This document shows positions 1-8,347 of a stretch of DNA of 53,658 nt, piece after piece (position 1 is the stretch's first letter; each line of letters opens with the position of its first letter). Source of the stretch: an uncultured Eubacteriales bacterium (GTDB lineage: Bacteria > Bacillota > Clostridia > Oscillospirales > Oscillospiraceae). The DNA is taken from NCBI GenBank assembly GCA_958402445.1, contig CATXTO010000012.1, positions 1 through 53,658 on the forward strand, read 5' to 3'. The translations under genes were made by a program, and so were the position numbers. The notes beneath the pieces were generated by a model. That model was not told the origin of the DNA and searched no databases. It was given only the letters and a program-made list of their open reading frames with translations.

Positions 1-131
1 GGCGGGCGACCACAGGTCGCCCCTACATTCCTATAGCAGTGGCCCGCCCGATGTAGGGGCGAGCTTTGCTCGCCCGCCAATCTGCAAAGGCTGAAAATAC
101 CCTAGTGGGCGACCGCAGGTCGCCCCTACCT
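1..131. repeat. REP-like palindromic cassettes at window edge
   Basis: Three copies of the palindromic element that recurs through the window: GGCGGGCGACC...GGTCGCCCCTACA at the start, TGTAGGGGCGAGC...GCTCGCCCGCC in the middle and the first orientation again near 105-130. Each copy is itself a hairpin, and the arms point head to head. No gene was seen in 1-295. Apart from these cassettes the stretch holds a small hairpin (193-210) and the long stem at 223-265. Confidence 0.8.
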
Positions 132-222
132 TCCTAAAATGGGACTGTCACAAGATAGGCCGGGTTTTCCATGGCCATGGAACGACGACAGACCCGCTGC
201 CGACAGCGGGCCGTATAATTTA

Positions 223-276
223 ACAGGGGCGCGCCGCAGAAAGAAGTTCTGCGGCGCGCCCCTGTGCTGGTTTTTT
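223..276. terminator. Strong 19-bp stem-loop downstream of khpB
   Basis: Perfect inverted repeat, arms 223-241 and 247-265 (ACAGGGGCGCGCCGCAGAA and its complement), loop AGAAG. A run of six T follows on the plus strand (271-276). The stem lies 30 nt beyond the khpB stop, so it probably ends the rpmH-khpB transcript, although the T-run suits the plus strand better. It may be bidirectional. Confidence 0.7.
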
Positions 277-295
277 AAAATGCGGCGATCAAAGC

Positions 296-1159
296 TTACC
301 GTACGTATTCAATAATAACGCGGCGGTTCGGTTCCGTGCCCGTGGAGTATGTGGTGATGTTTTCCATCTCCTGCAGGGCGGCGTGAATCACATGGCGTTC
401 ATAGGCGTTCATGGGCTCCAGGGTGGTCCGACGGCGCTGCTTAAGCACCTGCTGGGCCTTTTTTCTGGCGTAGCGGCGCAGAGATTCCTCCCGCTTGACC
501 CGATAATCCTCAGCATCTACCGTAATCCGGACCCGCCCCTCGCTGGCCCGGTTGACCGCATAGTTGGCCAGGTGCTGGATGGCGTCCAGGGTCTCGCCCC
601 GCCGTCCTATGAGCATGCCCAGGTTTTCTCCGATGAGCTCCACTCGATAGGACTCTTCCTGGGTTTTCTGCGCGTGGGGCACGGCGTGAGAGCCCATATG
701 CTCCAGCAGCCCCCGCAGGAACTGCTCAATGCGCTCCTCCACGCTGCCGGGCTCCGCAGGCGCATAAACCGGAACCGGTGGAACCGGGCGGGGCTCCCGG
801 GGCTTTTCCTCCGGCTGCCTAGCCTGCCGTACGGGCGGAGCCGCCACCAGGGGAGGCTGAGCCGGTTTTGGGGCGGGAGGCTCCGGCGCCGGCTTCTTCT
901 GCGGCGCCTCCTGCGCCGGAACGGAAGGCTTTTTGGGCCTGCTGCGGGAGGCGGCGGACAGGGCCGGCGCGGGGTCGGGGTCCGGTGCCTGGTAGGTCAC
1001 CTCCACCTTGCACGGCCGGGCGCCGATTCCAAACACGCCGGCTTTCGCCCGCTCCAGCAGCTTGACAGATACGCTCTCCTGGTCCAGGCCCAGCTGCTCC
1101 AATGCGGCCTGAACAGCGGAATCAAAGTCCTTGCCAGTTGCTATCATTGTTTTTTCCAT
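296..1159 (-). CDS. khpB: KhpB/Jag RNA-binding protein (SpoIIIJ-associated)
   Basis: Predicted RNA-binding protein of 287 aa. Residues 1-52 form a Jag_N domain (start MEKTMIATGKDFDSA). Residues about 55-135 are a Pro/Ala/Lys-rich linker. A KH domain follows (about 140-217) with the loop IGRRGE, and an R3H domain (about 218-287) contains YERHVIH. In Firmicutes the family (Jag, KhpB, EloR) binds RNA with KhpA and affects cell elongation and division. It starts 3 nt after the yidC stop, with a GAGGAG ribosome site inside the end of yidC, so it is co-transcribed with the insertase as in Bacillus (spoIIIJ-jag). The proline-rich linker is long for the family. Function is inferred from family. Confidence 0.93.
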   Translation of the reverse strand: MEKTMIATGKDFDSAVQAALEQLGLDQESVSVKLLERAKAGVFGIGARPCKVEVTYQAPDPDPAPALSAASRSRPKKPSVPAQEAPQKKPAPEPPAPKPAQPPLVAAPPVRQARQPEEKPREPRPVPPVPVYAPAEPGSVEERIEQFLRGLLEHMGSHAVPHAQKTQEESYRVELIGENLGMLIGRRGETLDAIQHLANYAVNRASEGRVRITVDAEDYRVKREESLRRYARKKAQQVLKQRRRTTLEPMNAYERHVIHAALQEMENITTYSTGTEPNRRVIIEYVR

Positions 1160-1162
1160 ACG

Positions 1163-2422
1163 CTACTCCTCGCTGGTATCGGCGGAGTCGTCTGCCTCCA
1201 CCTCGTCCGCAGAAGCATTGCCACGTCTGTCGTACCGGCTGGGCCGGTAGGCGCGGCCCCGGGCGAACGGCCTGTTCGGATCTCCGGACAGGGGTTCGTT
1301 CGGCTCCGCCTGAGATTCTGCGGCAGCCTCCGTAGCCCGTCGGGTGGCCTGACTTTGCTCGCGCAGCTTCTGTAATTTCTTTTTACTGGTGTTTTCTACA
1401 ATACCCTCCGGGTGCTCGGCCCGGCGCAGAGCGCGGATGCGCTCCCGCTCCGCCTCCTCCGCCGCTTCCTTCGCGGCCAGCTCCCGCTTCACCGCGTCCT
1501 CAGCGTCGTAGATTCTCCGATAGCGCTTGGTGAGAACGGCGTCCTGTGCGATGCCAAACAGCCCCTGCGCCAGCCAGTACAGCGACAGGGCCCCGGGCAG
1601 GGTAAAACCGATAAACAGGGTCATGGCCGGCATCATCCACATCATGAACTTATTGGAGGCATTGGCCGCCTTGGCAGCAGTCTCGTCCCGTTGCCCGTCC
1701 TGGTTGGTCACCACGGAGCTGTTCATCTTCTGGCTGACCCACATGGCCAGAACGTTGGAGGCCGCGGAAGCCACCGGCAGCAAAAACGCGCCGATGTTGG
1801 CCCAGCTGTAGCTGGCCCATTTCCAAAATTGCCAGCTGGGGATCTGACCCAAATCCACCCCCAGGAAGAGAAAATTCATCTCCGGCAGGGTCCGGCCGGC
1901 TAGCTCCGGCACGGAGACTTTGATTTGTTCGGCAAACTGAGCCAAATAGGGCGTGGCGGTGAGCTGGTCGTAAAACGTATTGGAACCAAAGGCGTTGGGA
2001 ACGGCGTCCTTAATCACCTGCACCACCTGACCGGCCTGCTGGGCGGTCATATGGAACATATAGATTAAGGGCTCCCGAATGACATAGTACAGAGGCAGCA
2101 TGATGAGCAGCGGCACCAGGCTCCACAGACAGCCGCCGGTCATGCTGACGCCCTCGTCCTTATACAGCTTCTGCACCGCCTGGTTGGCCTTCTGCGGGTC
2201 GTCCGCATATTTTTTCTGAAGCGCCTGAATCTCGGGGGACAGGCGGCTCATCTTCATCATGCTTTTTTTGCTCTTGGCGCTGATGGGCATCAGAATGAGT
2301 TTGACAATCAGGGAAAACAGAATCAGGGCCAGGCCATAATTGGTGGTAAACTCATACAGCCACTCCAGCAGATAACCAAAGGGGACCCGGATAATGTCGC
2401 TGATATTAAACGCTAAAATCAT
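1163..2422 (-). CDS. yidC: YidC/Oxa1/SpoIIIJ membrane protein insertase
   Basis: Membrane insertase of 419 aa that helps Sec-dependent and Sec-independent proteins enter the cytoplasmic membrane. The Oxa1 core has transmembrane segments near residues 28-48, 100-120, 205-235 and 270-300, followed by a charged Ala/Glu/Arg-rich cytoplasmic tail from about 315 to the end. No lipobox is seen at the N-terminus, unlike Bacillus SpoIIIJ. The first core helix reads SLIVKLILMPI, so a lysine (Lys41) sits where the groove arginine of many homologues lies. A GGAGG site lies 9-10 nt before the ATG. It follows yidD by 19 nt, in the conserved rpmH-rnpA-yidD-yidC-khpB order. Confidence 0.95.
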   Translation of the reverse strand: MILAFNISDIIRVPFGYLLEWLYEFTTNYGLALILFSLIVKLILMPISAKSKKSMMKMSRLSPEIQALQKKYADDPQKANQAVQKLYKDEGVSMTGGCLWSLVPLLIMLPLYYVIREPLIYMFHMTAQQAGQVVQVIKDAVPNAFGSNTFYDQLTATPYLAQFAEQIKVSVPELAGRTLPEMNFLFLGVDLGQIPSWQFWKWASYSWANIGAFLLPVASAASNVLAMWVSQKMNSSVVTNQDGQRDETAAKAANASNKFMMWMMPAMTLFIGFTLPGALSLYWLAQGLFGIAQDAVLTKRYRRIYDAEDAVKRELAAKEAAEEAERERIRALRRAEHPEGIVENTSKKKLQKLREQSQATRRATEAAAESQAEPNEPLSGDPNRPFARGRAYRPSRYDRRGNASADEVEADDSADTSEE

Positions 2423-2441
2423 ACAGAACTATCCTCCAAGT

Positions 2442-2654
2442 TTAAGGAACAGGGTCAAAATAGTCCCCTTTGTAAAAGGGGTTGCACCGCAGAAACCGGC
2501 GCAGCGCCATCCAGCCGCCGCGCAGCGCGCCGTATTTGCCAATGGCCTCCACTGCGTATTGGGAGCAGGTGGGGCTGAACCGGCACCGGGGGGGGAGCGA
2601 GGGGGAGATGGAGCGCTGGTAAAACCGGAGCATCGCCAAAAGGACCCGCTTCAT
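2442..2654 (-). CDS. yidD: YidD membrane protein insertion efficiency factor
   Basis: Small protein of 70 aa with the family hallmarks: the core FSPTCSQYAVEAIGKYG and the C-terminal CNPFYKGDYFDPVP. YidD is a membrane-peripheral factor that assists YidC-dependent insertion. The start ATG overlaps the rnpA stop (ATGA), implying translational coupling. Length and context are normal. Annotation is secure from motif and gene order. Confidence 0.95.
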   Translation of the reverse strand: MKRVLLAMLRFYQRSISPSLPPRCRFSPTCSQYAVEAIGKYGALRGGWMALRRFLRCNPFYKGDYFDPVP

Positions 2655-2998
2655 TTTGGGTTCCTCCGCAGAAGGCCCAGCTTGTCCGCCAAGGACAGAT
2701 AGGCCCGGGTGAGCTGGGAAAAGGATGCCTCCACAGCCTGGGACCGGGCCACCACCACCAGATCATAACCCGGGAGAAACCGCCCCTCGTGGAGCCGATA
2801 AATCTCCCGCAGCCGGCGGCGGACCCGGTTCCGGGTCACGGCCTTGCCCAGCTTCTTTCCGGTGGTGATCCCCACCCGATTCACGCCCAAGCGGTTTTTG
2901 CGGCAATACAGCACCAGGTACCGGTTGCCGGCCGGCTCCCCGGTGCGGTAGAGCCGCTGAAAAATATGGTTCAGTTTAAGGGGCTTGGAAAACTCCAT
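2651..2998 (-). CDS. rnpA: Ribonuclease P protein component
   Basis: Protein subunit of RNase P, 115 aa, which helps the catalytic RNA bind pre-tRNA 5' leaders. The signature RNRVRRRLREIYR is at about residues 56-68, preceded by GITTGKKLGKAV. A longer reading frame continues upstream to 3163, but the chosen ATG at 2998 has a GGAAGG ribosome site 7-8 nt upstream and gives the usual family length. It lies between rpmH (220 nt upstream) and yidD (4-nt overlap). The 220-nt gap to rpmH is longer than in many Firmicutes. Confidence 0.95.
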   Translation of the reverse strand: MEFSKPLKLNHIFQRLYRTGEPAGNRYLVLYCRKNRLGVNRVGITTGKKLGKAVTRNRVRRRLREIYRLHEGRFLPGYDLVVVARSQAVEASFSQLTRAYLSLADKLGLLRRNPK

Positions 2999-3218
2999 GC
3001 GTGTATCCTTCCAGGCGGGCTGCGGTTCCGTAAGCCGCCTGGGGCGGCATTCCGGGAAGGCGGAAGTGCGGCCATGAAAGCGGATACAGGGGAACCATGA
3101 CGAATGCAATCCTTCAGGCGGCCGAACGAAACACAAGGGGCGAACAGAAGACCTTCCATTCACCCCCAGGAATCATCTTTGACCGCGCGTTGTTCCGCAG
3201 GCTCTACCGGGCAGAGCC

Positions 3219-3353
3219 TCAGGCGGACAGAACCCTGCGGCCTTTGGTACGGCGGCGGGCCAGGACCTTACGGCCATTGGATGTGGCCATTCGCTTCCGA
3301 AAACCGTGGACTTTGGATCTGTGGCGCTTTTTGGGCTGATAGGTACGCAGCAT
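3219..3353 (-). CDS. rpmH: 50S ribosomal protein L34
   Basis: 44-residue ribosomal protein L34. It starts MLRTYQPKKRHRSKVHGF, ends RRTKGRRVLSA and is rich in Lys/Arg as expected. A GGAGG site sits 9 nt before the ATG and a near-consensus promoter about 100 nt further up. It is the first gene of the rpmH-rnpA-yidD-yidC-khpB transcript. In many Firmicutes dnaA and the origin lie directly upstream; here a GrpB-family gene and repeats occupy that place. Confidence 0.97.
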   Translation of the reverse strand: MLRTYQPKKRHRSKVHGFRKRMATSNGRKVLARRRTKGRRVLSA

Positions 3354-3452
3354 TGGGGTACACCTCCTGTCATGTATCATGCTCAACAGCCGTTTCCGGC
3401 CGCAGCGTGTCGCAGAAAACCGGCCTGGTTGTTCGCAGGCCATGTGTGGGAT

Positions 3453-3481
3453 ATTATACCCGATAACTGTACCCAGGTCAA
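3453..3481 (-). promoter_or_regulatory. Sigma-A promoter of rpmH
   Basis: Minus strand: -35 TTGACC (3476-3481), a 17-nt spacer and a perfect -10 TATAAT (3453-3458). It points to rpmH, leaving a 5' leader of roughly 95 nt. Confidence 0.85.
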
Positions 3482-3570
3482 CACTTTTTTGCAAATTTGT
3501 TCCTATTTTCCCGAAAGAGCCTGGTGCGGGGGAAGGATCCCGGGGGGCGCTTCCCTGAGAGCGTTTCTTG

Positions 3571-3825
3571 TAGGGGCGAGCTGCGCACGCCCGCGGAACG
3601 ACCCCAGGCCGTTCCCTACGCCTACCGAAGCGGTCCGCACCTGCATTCCGTTGCCGGAAATACAGGTCCAAACCGAAGCCCAGCGGCAGCGGGTTCGGTT
3701 TGGGGAGGAGGGGCAAGGAAGCGGTGCAGATGGCGGCGGATCAGCCGCCGGAGCAAGAGCGGACTTTGCCTCGACGATGTAGGGGCGTGCTTTGCACGCC
3801 CGCGGGCGACCCCAGGTCGCCCCTA
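3571..3825. repeat. Palindromic cassettes plus a CCAAACCGAA hairpin element
   Basis: Most of the gene-free stretch 3482-3858 is repeats. It has a degenerate GTAGGGGCG cassette (3571-3600), a hairpin of a second type at 3668-3703 (CCAAACCGAA...TTCGGTTTGG) with a conserved 3' flank, and a head-to-head pair of REP-like cassettes at about 3778-3825. The block 3668-3800 is nearly identical to 5508-5640. No DnaA-box cluster was seen. Confidence 0.75.
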
Positions 3826-3858
3826 CATCCTGGAACCGGTGGATTTTCCTTAGGCGGC

Positions 3859-4422
3859 CTAACCCAACGCATGGGCCTGCTTCGCCGCCTGGGTATAGCG
3901 GCGTACAAACGCGGTCTTGCCGCGGGTGTACCCGTCCCGGTCATGCTCGTACTGGCGCCAAAGCGACAGTTTTAGGGCCTCGTACGCACGGGCCACTGCC
4001 GGGTGCATCCGCAGATAGTCCCGGAAATACAGCTCGTCGTGGTCGCCGGCGCGGCGCAGGTGCAGATGAAACACCCGCTGGGCAAAACCGGTTTCCGTAT
4101 AGCCCTTGTTGAAGGAGGCGCGATCATTTTCCTCGGACATCAAAAGATACCCGTTGCATAACAGGCTCTCATAAACCGCGCCCCAATCACAGTCCCCAGT
4201 GGTTTCCACCAGGATGTCCACAATGGGCTTGGCCTGGATGGTGTCCACTGCGGTGCTTCCAATGTGATGGATGCCGAAAAGGGGCTCTTGGGGCAACACG
4301 GACAGCAGGAGCTGCCGTTCCTGCTGAAACCAATCGGCCCAGGCAGGCTGATGCGGGGTGAGGAAGATCGGGAAAAGCTGCCACAGCTCCTCCAGGCTCC
4401 GCTCCGAAAGCGGCTTTTTCAT
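3859..4422 (-). CDS. GrpB/UPF0157 family nucleotidyltransferase-fold protein
   Basis: Protein of 187 aa matching the GrpB (UPF0157) family, which has a nucleotidyltransferase-like fold and no firmly established reaction. Supporting motifs are HHIGSTAVDTIQAKPIVDILV at about 52-72, the typical GS-x-AV...K-x-IVDI core, and further down HLHLRRAGDHDELYFRDYLR and KLSLWRQYEHDRDGYTRGK. An AAAGGAG site lies 9 nt before the ATG. It follows tatD on the same strand with a 20-nt gap, so the two are likely co-transcribed. The cellular role cannot be deduced here. Confidence 0.85.
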   Translation of the reverse strand: MKKPLSERSLEELWQLFPIFLTPHQPAWADWFQQERQLLLSVLPQEPLFGIHHIGSTAVDTIQAKPIVDILVETTGDCDWGAVYESLLCNGYLLMSEENDRASFNKGYTETGFAQRVFHLHLRRAGDHDELYFRDYLRMHPAVARAYEALKLSLWRQYEHDRDGYTRGKTAFVRRYTQAAKQAHALG

Positions 4423-4442
4423 GATCTCAGGCTCCTTTCCCC

Positions 4443-5207
4443 TTAAGGCAGCCGGTACAGCCGCCTGCCGTTCTCCCAGGTAATGGCCTCCATTTCCTGC
4501 ACCGGCAGGTCCCGAAGCTCCGCCAGGCGCTGGGCCATGCGGGAAACATACCCCGGTTGGTTCCGCCGTCCCCGGAAGGGCTCCGGCGCCATGTAGGGGC
4601 AGTCCGTTTCAATCACCATCCGCTCCAGGGGGATGGTCTGGGCGACCTCCACCAGCCGGCGGGCATTTTTGAAGGTGATGACGCCGGTAAAGCCGATGTA
4701 CCACCCCCGGTCTACCAGCCATTTAGCCAGTTCTGCGGAGCCGGAGAAGCAGTGAAATACCCCCGTTACCTCCGGAAATTCCTCCACCACGCCCATGCCG
4801 TCGGCATGGGCCTCCCGCTCGTGGACAATCACCGGAAGGTCCAGCTCTTGGGCCAGGGCCATCTGGGCGCGGAAGCAGCTGAGCTGCTGGACCCGGGGTA
4901 CGTCCTCATAGTGATAATCCAGCCCAATTTCGCCAATGGCCTTCACCTTGGGATTCTCCCGAACCAGGCGGCGGTATTCCTCCAACAAAGCAGGCTCCAT
5001 TCGGTCCGCGGCGTCGGGGTGGGAGCCCACCGCGGCATAAATCCAGGAGACCCGCCGGGCCAGGCCGCAGGCGGCCCGGGAGGAGTCCAGATCACAGCCC
5101 GGATTCATCAGCAGGCCGACGCCCTGGCCAGGTAGCGCCGCCAGCAGGTCCTCCCGATCCCCGTCAAACCGACGGTCGTCCAAATGAGCATGGGTGTCGA
5201 ACAGCAT
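4443..5207 (-). CDS. tatD: TatD family metal-dependent DNase
   Basis: Metal-dependent hydrolase of 254 aa in the TatD DNase family. Metal-binding motifs appear in order: DTHAHLDD at 4-11, GEIGLDYHYED, IVHEREAHAD, FHCFSGS and the C-terminal ETDCPYMAPEPFRG. An open frame continues upstream to 5498, but it runs through repeat DNA. The ATG at 5207 has a GGAGGA site 5 nt upstream and begins exactly at the family N-terminus. Characterised relatives are 3'-5' exonucleases acting on DNA or RNA; the exact substrate here is not known. Confidence 0.93.
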   Translation of the reverse strand: MLFDTHAHLDDRRFDGDREDLLAALPGQGVGLLMNPGCDLDSSRAACGLARRVSWIYAAVGSHPDAADRMEPALLEEYRRLVRENPKVKAIGEIGLDYHYEDVPRVQQLSCFRAQMALAQELDLPVIVHEREAHADGMGVVEEFPEVTGVFHCFSGSAELAKWLVDRGWYIGFTGVITFKNARRLVEVAQTIPLERMVIETDCPYMAPEPFRGRRNQPGYVSRMAQRLAELRDLPVQEMEAITWENGRRLYRLP

Positions 5208-5287
5208 GCAACTCCTCCTTGTTGTAAGAGCATAGAAAAAAAACATTGGTAGGGATGTGCGAGCCGCCGGGCAACCGCAGGCAGCAT

Positions 5288-5668
5288 TCATATTCGGGAA
5301 CCCCTGTAGGGGCGAGCTGTGCTTGCCCGCAAACCCTGCAAAATGAGACGCAGATTCGCATAACGAGCGCAGGTCATCCCCCCATCCTCCGAATCGCACC
5401 GCAACCTGTAGGAGCGGCTCCGCACGCCCGCAAACCCCGCAAAACTGGGGAAATCCCCCAGCGGGCGACCGCAGGTCGCCCCTACATTTTATTACCAAAT
5501 TTCGGACCCAAACCGAAGCCCAGTGGCAGCGGGTTCGGTTTGGGGAGGAGGGGCAAGGAAGCGGTGCGGATGGCGGCGGATCAGCCGCCGGAGCAAAAGT
5601 GGACTTTGCCCCGACGATGTAGGGGCGTGCTTTGCACGCCCACGGGCGGCCGAAGGCCGCCTCTACGT
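5288..5668. repeat. Palindromic cassettes and second copy of the composite element
   Basis: The gap 5208-5695 holds degenerate and intact REP-like cassettes (about 5307-5332, 5407-5432, 5459-5487, 5617-5667). It also holds the CCAAACCGAA...TTCGGTTTGG hairpin at 5508-5543, whose 3' flank repeats 3668-3800 with only a handful of mismatches. No gene was seen here. Confidence 0.75.
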
Positions 5669-5695
5669 CTCCAGAACCAGGTCACACCCCAGCTC

Positions 5696-5887
5696 TTACA
5701 GCTCCGGGCTGTCCGGCACCACCACGGCGCAGACAAAATACGCCAGAATTCCCATCCCGCCCATGCAGGAAAACACAATCCATCCCAAGCGCACCAGGGA
5801 GGGGTCCAAACCGAAATACTCGGCCACGCCGCCGCAGACCCCCAACAGCATGCGGCTTCTGCGGGACCGATACAGTCGCTTTTCCAT
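5696..5887 (-). CDS. PspC-domain small membrane protein
   Basis: 63-residue protein with a complete PspC domain: basic start MEKRLYRSRRSRM, then LLGVCGGVAEYFGLDPSLVRL, then one hydrophobic helix (about 36-58). PspC-type proteins sit in the membrane and relate to envelope-stress responses, but stand-alone copies like this one are mostly uncharacterised. It starts 14 nt after the lepA stop and is probably co-transcribed with it. An AAGGAGAAGCG ribosome site precedes the ATG. The frame stays open upstream into lepA but without family similarity, so the short form is chosen. Confidence 0.88.
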   Translation of the reverse strand: MEKRLYRSRRSRMLLGVCGGVAEYFGLDPSLVRLGWIVFSCMGGMGILAYFVCAVVVPDSPEL

Positions 5888-5901
5888 AACGCTTCTCCTT
5901 A

Positions 5902-7710
5902 TTAATCCTCGTCCAGCTTCAGGACGGCCAAAAACGCCTCCGAGGGCACGGATACTGAGCCGAAGGTCCGCATCCGTTTCTTGCCCTCCTTCTGCTTTTC
6001 CAGGAGCTTCTTCTTCCGGGTGATGTCGCCGCCGTAGCATTTGGCCAGCACGTCCTTGCGCAGGGCCTTGATGGTCTCCCGAGCGATGATCTTGCCGCCG
6101 ATGGCGGCCTGCACCGGAATCTCAAACATCTGCCGGGGAATGTTCTCCTTGAGCTTCTCGCAGATTTTCCGGGCCCGGGGATAGGCGTTGTCCGCGAAGA
6201 GAATGAAGCTCAAAGCGTCCACCACGTCTCCGTTGAGCAAAATGTCCAGCTTCACCAGGCGGGAGGGCCGATACTCGTCCAGCTCGTAGTCCAAAGAGCC
6301 ATAGCCCCGGGTCCGGGACTTCAGGGCGTCGAAAAAGTCGTAGATAATCTCATTGAGGGGCATTTCGTAGTGCAGCTCCACCCGGCTGCTGTCCAGATAC
6401 ACCATATCCTGAAACTCCCCCCGGCGGGCGGTGCACAGGTCCATGATATTGCCCACGTACTCCTGGGGAGCCATGAGGCTGGCCTTGACAAAGGGCTCCT
6501 CGGCCAGCTCGATCTCCGCCGGGTCCGGGTAGCGCAGGGGATTGTCCACCAGCAGCACTGCCCCGTCGGTCTTGGTAATCCGGTAGACCACGTTGGGGGC
6601 GGTGGTGATGAGGTCCAGGTTGTACTCCCGCTCCAGCCGCTCCTGAATGATCTCCATGTGCAAAAGGCCCAAAAAACCGCAGCGGAAGCCGAAACCCAGG
6701 GCCACAGAGCTCTCCGGCTCATAGGTCATGGACGCGTCGTTGAGTTTCAGCTTCTCCAGGGCCTCCCGCAGATCTTGGTACTTGGAACCGTCGGCGGGGT
6801 AGACGCCGGAGAAGACCATAGGCTGTACAGACCGGTAGCCCGGCAGCGGCTCCTTGGCGGGCCGGTCCGCCTCCGTCACCGTGTCGCCCACCCGGGTGTC
6901 GGACACGGTCTTGATGGACGCGGTGAGGTAGCCCACCTCTCCGGCCCCCAGCTCCTCGGCAGGCTGCAGGCCCAGGGGGTGCATGACCCCCACCTCCACC
7001 GCCTTATAGGTGGCGCCGGTGGCCATCATGCGGATGTCCATGCCTGGGCGCAGCACACCCTCCTTCACCCGCAGGTAGACGATGACGCCCCGGTAGGCGT
7101 CATACTGGCTGTCGAAGATCAGGGCCCGCAGGGGGGCGCTCCGGTCCCCTGCGGGAGCGGGAATGTCCTGGACGATGCGCTCCAGGACCGCGTGAATGTT
7201 GACCCCGTTTTTGGCGGAGATCTCCGGGGCGTCCTGGGCGGGGACGCCGATGATATCCTCGATTTCAGTCTTGACCTCCTGGGGTCGGGCGGCAGGCAGG
7301 TCGATCTTGTTGATGACGGGCACCACCTCCAGCCCGGCGTCGATGGCCAGGTAGGTGTTGGCCAGGGTCTGGGCCTCCACGCCCTGGGAGGCGTCCACCA
7401 CCAAAACGGCTCCCTCGCAGGCGGCCAGGGAGCGGGACACCTCGTAGTTGAAGTCCACATGGCCGGGGGTGTCAATGAGGTTCAGGTCGTAAACCTGCCC
7501 GTCGTCGGCGGGGTAGCGCAGGCGCACGGCCCGGGCCTTGATGGTGATGCCCCGCTCCCGCTCTAAGTCCATAGAGTCCAGGATTTGGTCCGCCATTTCT
7601 CTGCGGTCCACGGCGTGACACTCTTCCAGCAGCCGGTCCGCCAGGGTGGATTTGCCGTGGTCAATGTGAGCCACGATGGAAAAATTCCGAATTTTGGATT
7701 GATCTGTCAA
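5902..7710 (-). CDS. lepA: Elongation factor 4 (LepA), ribosomal back-translocase
   Basis: Translational GTPase of 602 aa. Nucleotide-binding motifs AHIDHGKS (14-21), DTPGH and NKIDLP are present, and the C-terminus has the EF4-specific segment YGGDITRKKKLLEKQKEGKK ending in the FGSV/VP region. EF4 acts on stalled or stressed ribosomes and in 30S biogenesis. Translation starts at a TTG (7710) with a GAGGTGA site 6 nt upstream. A strong promoter lies about 115 nt upstream. Length and domain order are normal for the family. Confidence 0.97.
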   Translation of the reverse strand: MTDQSKIRNFSIVAHIDHGKSTLADRLLEECHAVDRREMADQILDSMDLERERGITIKARAVRLRYPADDGQVYDLNLIDTPGHVDFNYEVSRSLAACEGAVLVVDASQGVEAQTLANTYLAIDAGLEVVPVINKIDLPAARPQEVKTEIEDIIGVPAQDAPEISAKNGVNIHAVLERIVQDIPAPAGDRSAPLRALIFDSQYDAYRGVIVYLRVKEGVLRPGMDIRMMATGATYKAVEVGVMHPLGLQPAEELGAGEVGYLTASIKTVSDTRVGDTVTEADRPAKEPLPGYRSVQPMVFSGVYPADGSKYQDLREALEKLKLNDASMTYEPESSVALGFGFRCGFLGLLHMEIIQERLEREYNLDLITTAPNVVYRITKTDGAVLLVDNPLRYPDPAEIELAEEPFVKASLMAPQEYVGNIMDLCTARRGEFQDMVYLDSSRVELHYEMPLNEIIYDFFDALKSRTRGYGSLDYELDEYRPSRLVKLDILLNGDVVDALSFILFADNAYPRARKICEKLKENIPRQMFEIPVQAAIGGKIIARETIKALRKDVLAKCYGGDITRKKKLLEKQKEGKKRMRTFGSVSVPSEAFLAVLKLDED

Positions 7711-7824
7711 GCTTTCTCACCTCGGAGCCGGGCGGCGCAGCCGCGCCGGCGGGTTTCCTGCAAAGGGCCAGGGCGCCGGCGGGGACGGGGGCAGAACCGC
7801 CCGTCCCGCGGCGTGATCGCCTTT

Positions 7825-7853
7825 ATTATACCGAATTTCCAGGAGAATGTAAA
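7825..7853 (-). promoter_or_regulatory. Sigma-A promoter of lepA-pspC
   Basis: Minus strand: -35 TTTACA (7848-7853), 17-nt spacer, perfect -10 TATAAT (7825-7830). The GC-rich leader between it and the TTG start can form a hairpin around GCGGCTGCGCCGC. Confidence 0.85.
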
Positions 7854-7933
7854 GCAAAAGCATAAAATGTAGACAGGGCTCGGGGGTGTTGCTAGATTTT
7901 TACAAGAAACGGTCGTTGACTGCTTCACAAAAA

Positions 7934-8133
7934 TGTAGGGGCGTCTGCCCTCGCCCCTACAGGGCCATCTTAAACCCCAGGATGTAGGGGCGACCTGTGG
8001 TCGCCCGCGGGCGTGCACTCCATTTCCCAGGCTTTTCGGGCGAGCGCAGCTCGCCCCTACAGAAGGCGGGGATACGCGGAGTGCAAAGCACACCACTACA
8101 GTGGAACGCCGGGCGAGCATAGCTCGCCCCTAC
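7934..8133. repeat. REP-like palindromic cassettes between pta and lepA
   Basis: Several GTAGGGGCG...CGCCC cassettes in both orientations (about 7934-7960, 7981-8007, 8036-8062, 8090-8133). The gap 7854-8347 also holds the long foldback at 8226-8325. No gene was recognised; open frames here are repeat-derived. Confidence 0.75.
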
Positions 8134-8225
8134 GAGGGTTGCATCCGGAACATACGGGGTCCCGCAAAGCCGCGGGGCTTTGTGGGGAGAGGGGGACAAG
8201 GGAGCGGTGTGAATTGCAACAAAAC

Positions 8226-8325
8226 AGCCGCCGCAATTCCGCACCTGACAAGAGAGAACGAGGGGGTTGGGATACCATAACCGGTCCCCGTTCCTGTTCT
8301 CCGGACGGCGCGAATTGCGGCGGCT
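8226..8325 (-). terminator. 100-nt foldback structure downstream of pta
   Basis: Perfect 14-bp outer arms (8226-8239 AGCCGCCGCAATTC, 8312-8325 GAATTGCGGCGGCT) enclose 72 nt. The enclosed part has further complementary pieces (GAGAAC/GTTCTC and GGGG/CCCC), so it can fold into a long interrupted stem. On the minus strand it starts 22 nt after the pta stop and is followed by TGTTTTGTTG, which fits a terminator. The inner loop is unusually elaborate for one, and a structured RNA is an alternative. Confidence 0.5.
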
Positions 8326-8347
8326 CAATAAAAGGGTGGTGGGTGGG

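Noticed and set aside
3482..3660. Replication origin upstream of rpmH
   Set aside because: Position suggested it, but no cluster of TTATCCACA-like DnaA boxes, no AT-rich unwinding element and no dnaA gene were seen.
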